This document shows positions 62,281 to 64,000 of a stretch of 64,000 nt of DNA, one piece after another (position 1 is the first letter of the stretch; each line of letters opens with the position of its first letter). The position numbers were made by a program, and so were the translations under genes. Source of the DNA: JAAYDI01 sp052034005 (GTDB lineage Bacteria; Planctomycetota; Planctomycetia; Pirellulales; Pirellulaceae); NCBI GenBank assembly GCA_052034005.1, contig JBPOJB010000019.1, positions 39,257-103,256 on the forward strand. The letters are read 5' to 3'. The notes beneath the pieces are model-generated. The model was not told where the DNA came from. It saw nothing but the letters and a program-made list of their open reading frames with translations, and did not search any database.

Positions 62281-64000
62281 CCTGGCGGCAAGAGTCTCTT
62301 CGAGCAGTGGCAGGGCCTTGGAATAGTCACCCATGTCGCAGTAGCAGTTGGCCAGGTTGTTCATGCTGGTGAGGGTATTCGGATGATCCAAACCCAGCGT
62401 CGATTTCCTCAATTCGAGGGTCTCTTCGAACAGTGGCAGGGCCTTGACATACTCCCCCGTACTGTGGTACCAGTTGGCCAGATTGTTCATGCTGGTGAGG
62501 GTACTCGGATGATCCGGACCCAGCCTTGATTTCATCAACTTGAGAGTCTCTTCGCATAGTGGCAGGGCCTTGGAATACTCACCCGTGCGTCGGTAGCAGT
62601 GGGCCAGGTTGTTCATGCTGCCGAGCGTATCTGGATGGTCCGGACCCAGCTTCGATTTCATCAACTCGAGGGTCTCTTCGTACAGTGACAGGGCCTTGGC
62701 GTACTGGCCTATGCTTCGGTAGCAGATGGCTAGGTTGTTCATGCTGGTGAGCGTCTCCGGGTGATCCGGTTCCAGCTTCGATCTCTTCAATTCGAGAGCC
62801 TCTTCGTACAGTGACAGGGCCTTGGAATACTCACCCATGCTTCGGTAGCAATTGGCCAGGTTGTTCATGGTGGTGAGGGTATTCGGATGATCCAAACCCA
62901 GCTTCGACTTCGTCAACTCGAGGGTCTCTTCGAATAGTGGCAGGGCCTTGGTGGACTGACCGGCAGCGAGATACCCACACGCCAGCCAATCCATGCTCAC
63001 AAGGGTGTCCTGGTGATCGGTGCCGAGATTGCTTTCGCAAAGTTCGACTGCGCGTTGAAGAAATGGAATTCCCCTGACTGCGTCACCAGTGTTGAGATAA
63101 CTGTAGCCGACAATATGGTTCAACTTGACTTCGATCTTAGGGGCCAGGTCGGTTCGCGCGGCCAGCTTCTCGGCAGCACGATCGAGCAGTTCGTGGAGAG
63201 TGGTATTCCGATCCAGCATGTCCCCTTCCGTGCCGTAGCGTAGCTGACCACGCACACTGGTCAACGCCAGAAAGTCCTGTTCGACGAAGTCGGCGATCGC
63301 TTCGGCCTGTTCGCGAGCCTCCGTTTCGCTGGCCAGAGCGTGCTCGGCCTTCGCCCGCTGCGCCGCCTCATTGGCACGCGCTGCAGTGGCCTCCTCGAGC
63401 CGCTCAGTCGCCAACTGCTTTGCAGACAGAGCCGCTCGCTCGGCGGCTTGCGCCTGGTTTCGGGAAAGCAGAGCTGCCTGCTCCGCAGCTCGGGCCCGCA
63501 ACATCATGCCGGTGGTCCCGATGATCCCGCCGACCAGACTGACCGCCACCAGCGATGCGGCAACCACCCCCACCCGATGCTTGCGGACGAACTTGCGCAG
63601 CCGATACCGAGCCGACGGGGGACAGGCGATGACCGGTTCGCCGTTAAGGTAGCGGCGAACGTCGGCCGCCAGACCGGAAGCCGATTCGTAACGCCGAGCT
63701 CGATCCTTCTCCACGGCCCGCATCACGATCCAGTCCAGATCCCCCATCAGGATCCGTCGCAGGCGAGAACGATCGGTTTGCCGTACCGCGGTGATCGAAG
63801 AGAGCTCGTCGTGCGAAGTGCTCGAGAGACGGCTGCTCGGTTTGGTCGGCTCGACCTCACGGATGAATTCCAACAGCTTCAAAATGGCCTGCGGCTTGAT
63901 CCCCGAATCGTCCAGCGGCGTCCGACCGGTCAGCAGCTCGTAGAGGATCACCCCAAGAGAATAGATGTCCGTCCGGGTGTCGATGTCCTGAACATCGAGG
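62002..64000 (-). CDS. Ser/Thr protein kinase with TPR repeats (N-terminus outside the window; C-terminus repeat-derived)
   Basis: The window holds the last ~665 codons. The beginning shows the end of a Hanks-type kinase domain (RTDIYSLGVILYELLTGRTP, DWIVMRAVEKDRARRYESAS). Then come a transmembrane helix (VGVVAASLVAVSLVGGIIGT), a charged coiled coil (EQAALLSRNQAQAAERAALS) and kinesin-light-chain-type TPRs. At least six units of 42 residues (126 bp) follow the pattern GLDHPNTLTSMNNLANCY, and adjacent DNA units are nearly alike. The TPR series breaks off at ALPLLEETL near 62285. The last ~93 residues to the stop at 62002 come from the dispersed repeat read in the minus sense and are not TPR. 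So the gene is probably truncated by the element. Kinases of this type are common planctomycete signalling proteins; the target is unknown. Confidence 0.85.
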   Translation of the reverse strand, partial: LDVQDIDTRTDIYSLGVILYELLTGRTPLDDSGIKPQAILKLLEFIREVEPTKPSSRLSSTSHDELSSITAVRQTDRSRLRRILMGDLDWIVMRAVEKDRARRYESASGLAADVRRYLNGEPVIACPPSARYRLRKFVRKHRVGVVAASLVAVSLVGGIIGTTGMMLRARAAEQAALLSRNQAQAAERAALSAKQLATERLEEATAARANEAAQRAKAEHALASETEAREQAEAIADFVEQDFLALTSVRGQLRYGTEGDMLDRNTTLHELLDRAAEKLAARTDLAPKIEVKLNHIVGYSYLNTGDAVRGIPFLQRAVELCESNLGTDHQDTLVSMDWLACGYLAAGQSTKALPLFEETLELTKSKLGLDHPNTLTTMNNLANCYRSMGEYSKALSLYEEALELKRSKLEPDHPETLTSMNNLAICYRSIGQYAKALSLYEETLELMKSKLGPDHPDTLGSMNNLAHCYRRTGEYSKALPLCEETLKLMKSRLGPDHPSTLTSMNNLANWYHSTGEYVKALPLFEETLELRKSTLGLDHPNTLTSMNNLANCYCDMGDYSKALPLLEETLAARHARVAVLAGYGRMTTPELRAVPLGLGSGGWTRPRAAARLARLAGPSPWAVIQLSLRDGRDRRRAAAGHGTSCRGPEQAQSRFDGARNTNDKR
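62305..63060 (-). repeat. Six tandem 126-bp TPR-coding units
   Basis: The string GGCAGGGCCTTGG or near variants recurs at 62305, 62431, 62557, 62683, 62809 and 62935 on the plus strand, exactly 126 bp apart. Each unit codes for one 42-residue TPR. The high similarity points to recent unit duplication. Confidence 0.8.

Noticed and set aside
62305..63060. 126-bp periodic repeats as a non-coding satellite
   Set aside because: They keep one open frame encoding regular 42-residue TPRs.

Overview
The window is high-GC bacterial chromosomal DNA, most likely from a (non-anammox) planctomycete. The main pointers are a BBP7-type outer-membrane barrel, a MoxR/DUF58 pair beside a large PQQ-type propeller protein, a DUF4838 protein and GH123-like hydrolases, a Ser/Thr kinase ending in kinesin-light-chain-type TPRs, a secretin-like protein under an ECF sigma factor, very large multihaem cytochromes, and structured intergenic repeats. 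No rRNA, tRNA, CRISPR array, integrase or intact transposase was seen.

Layout. 1-6623 (minus strand): dihaem cytochrome c lipoprotein, membrane protein, PQQ-like propeller protein, MoxR ATPase and DUF58 (cut by the window start). 6852-24256: exported carbohydrate-active proteins (GH97, GH106, an HGSNAT/DUF5009-like membrane acyltransferase, a Tat-exported sugar isomerase-like protein, GH20-like, GH38, CBM32+GH123-like). Two related repeat blocks flank the GH106 gene. 24846-28024 (minus): ECF sigma factor, membrane protein that may be its anti-sigma partner, secretin-like protein. 28328-28944: a BrnT-like/XRE toxin-antitoxin pair with a palindrome over its promoter. 29300-35498 (minus): two more large exported hydrolase-type proteins (DUF6067-like and DUF4838).

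35646-42295 (minus) is the most unusual part. Eight closely packed co-directional genes encode a radical SAM enzyme with an extra N-terminal Cys motif, a 75-aa protein, a Ycf46-like AAA ATPase, a DUF1257 (Ycf35-like) protein, a DUF2997 protein, a zinc-ribbon membrane protein with a catalytically dead signal-peptidase fold, a TPR protein and a PilT-type ATPase. The AAA/DUF1257/DUF2997 core is a recurring but functionally uncharacterised association; the combination here looks like one machine.

42568-46394 holds a PH-like membrane protein, a GNAT-cupin fusion and the BBP7 barrel. 46406-53907 (minus) is a Rieske/cytochrome b operon with split cytochrome b and, as its last gene, a 1561-aa protein joining a membrane anchor, coiled coil, PDZ-like segment and eight CXXCH haem sites. 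The right end holds purD, recG, a second GH123-like protein of 1188 aa and the 3' part of a Ser/Thr kinase-TPR gene. A roughly 400-bp dispersed repeat with a nested hairpin occurs near 44.3, 54.2 and 62.1 kb (fragments near 9.3-10.2 kb); the 62.1-kb copy supplies the last codons of the kinase gene.

Together the genes suggest a heterotroph that takes apart complex, probably animal- or algal-type heteroglycans outside the cytoplasm and respires with an unusual haem-rich bc-type complex. Functions come from motif and family recognition by eye; no database search was run.
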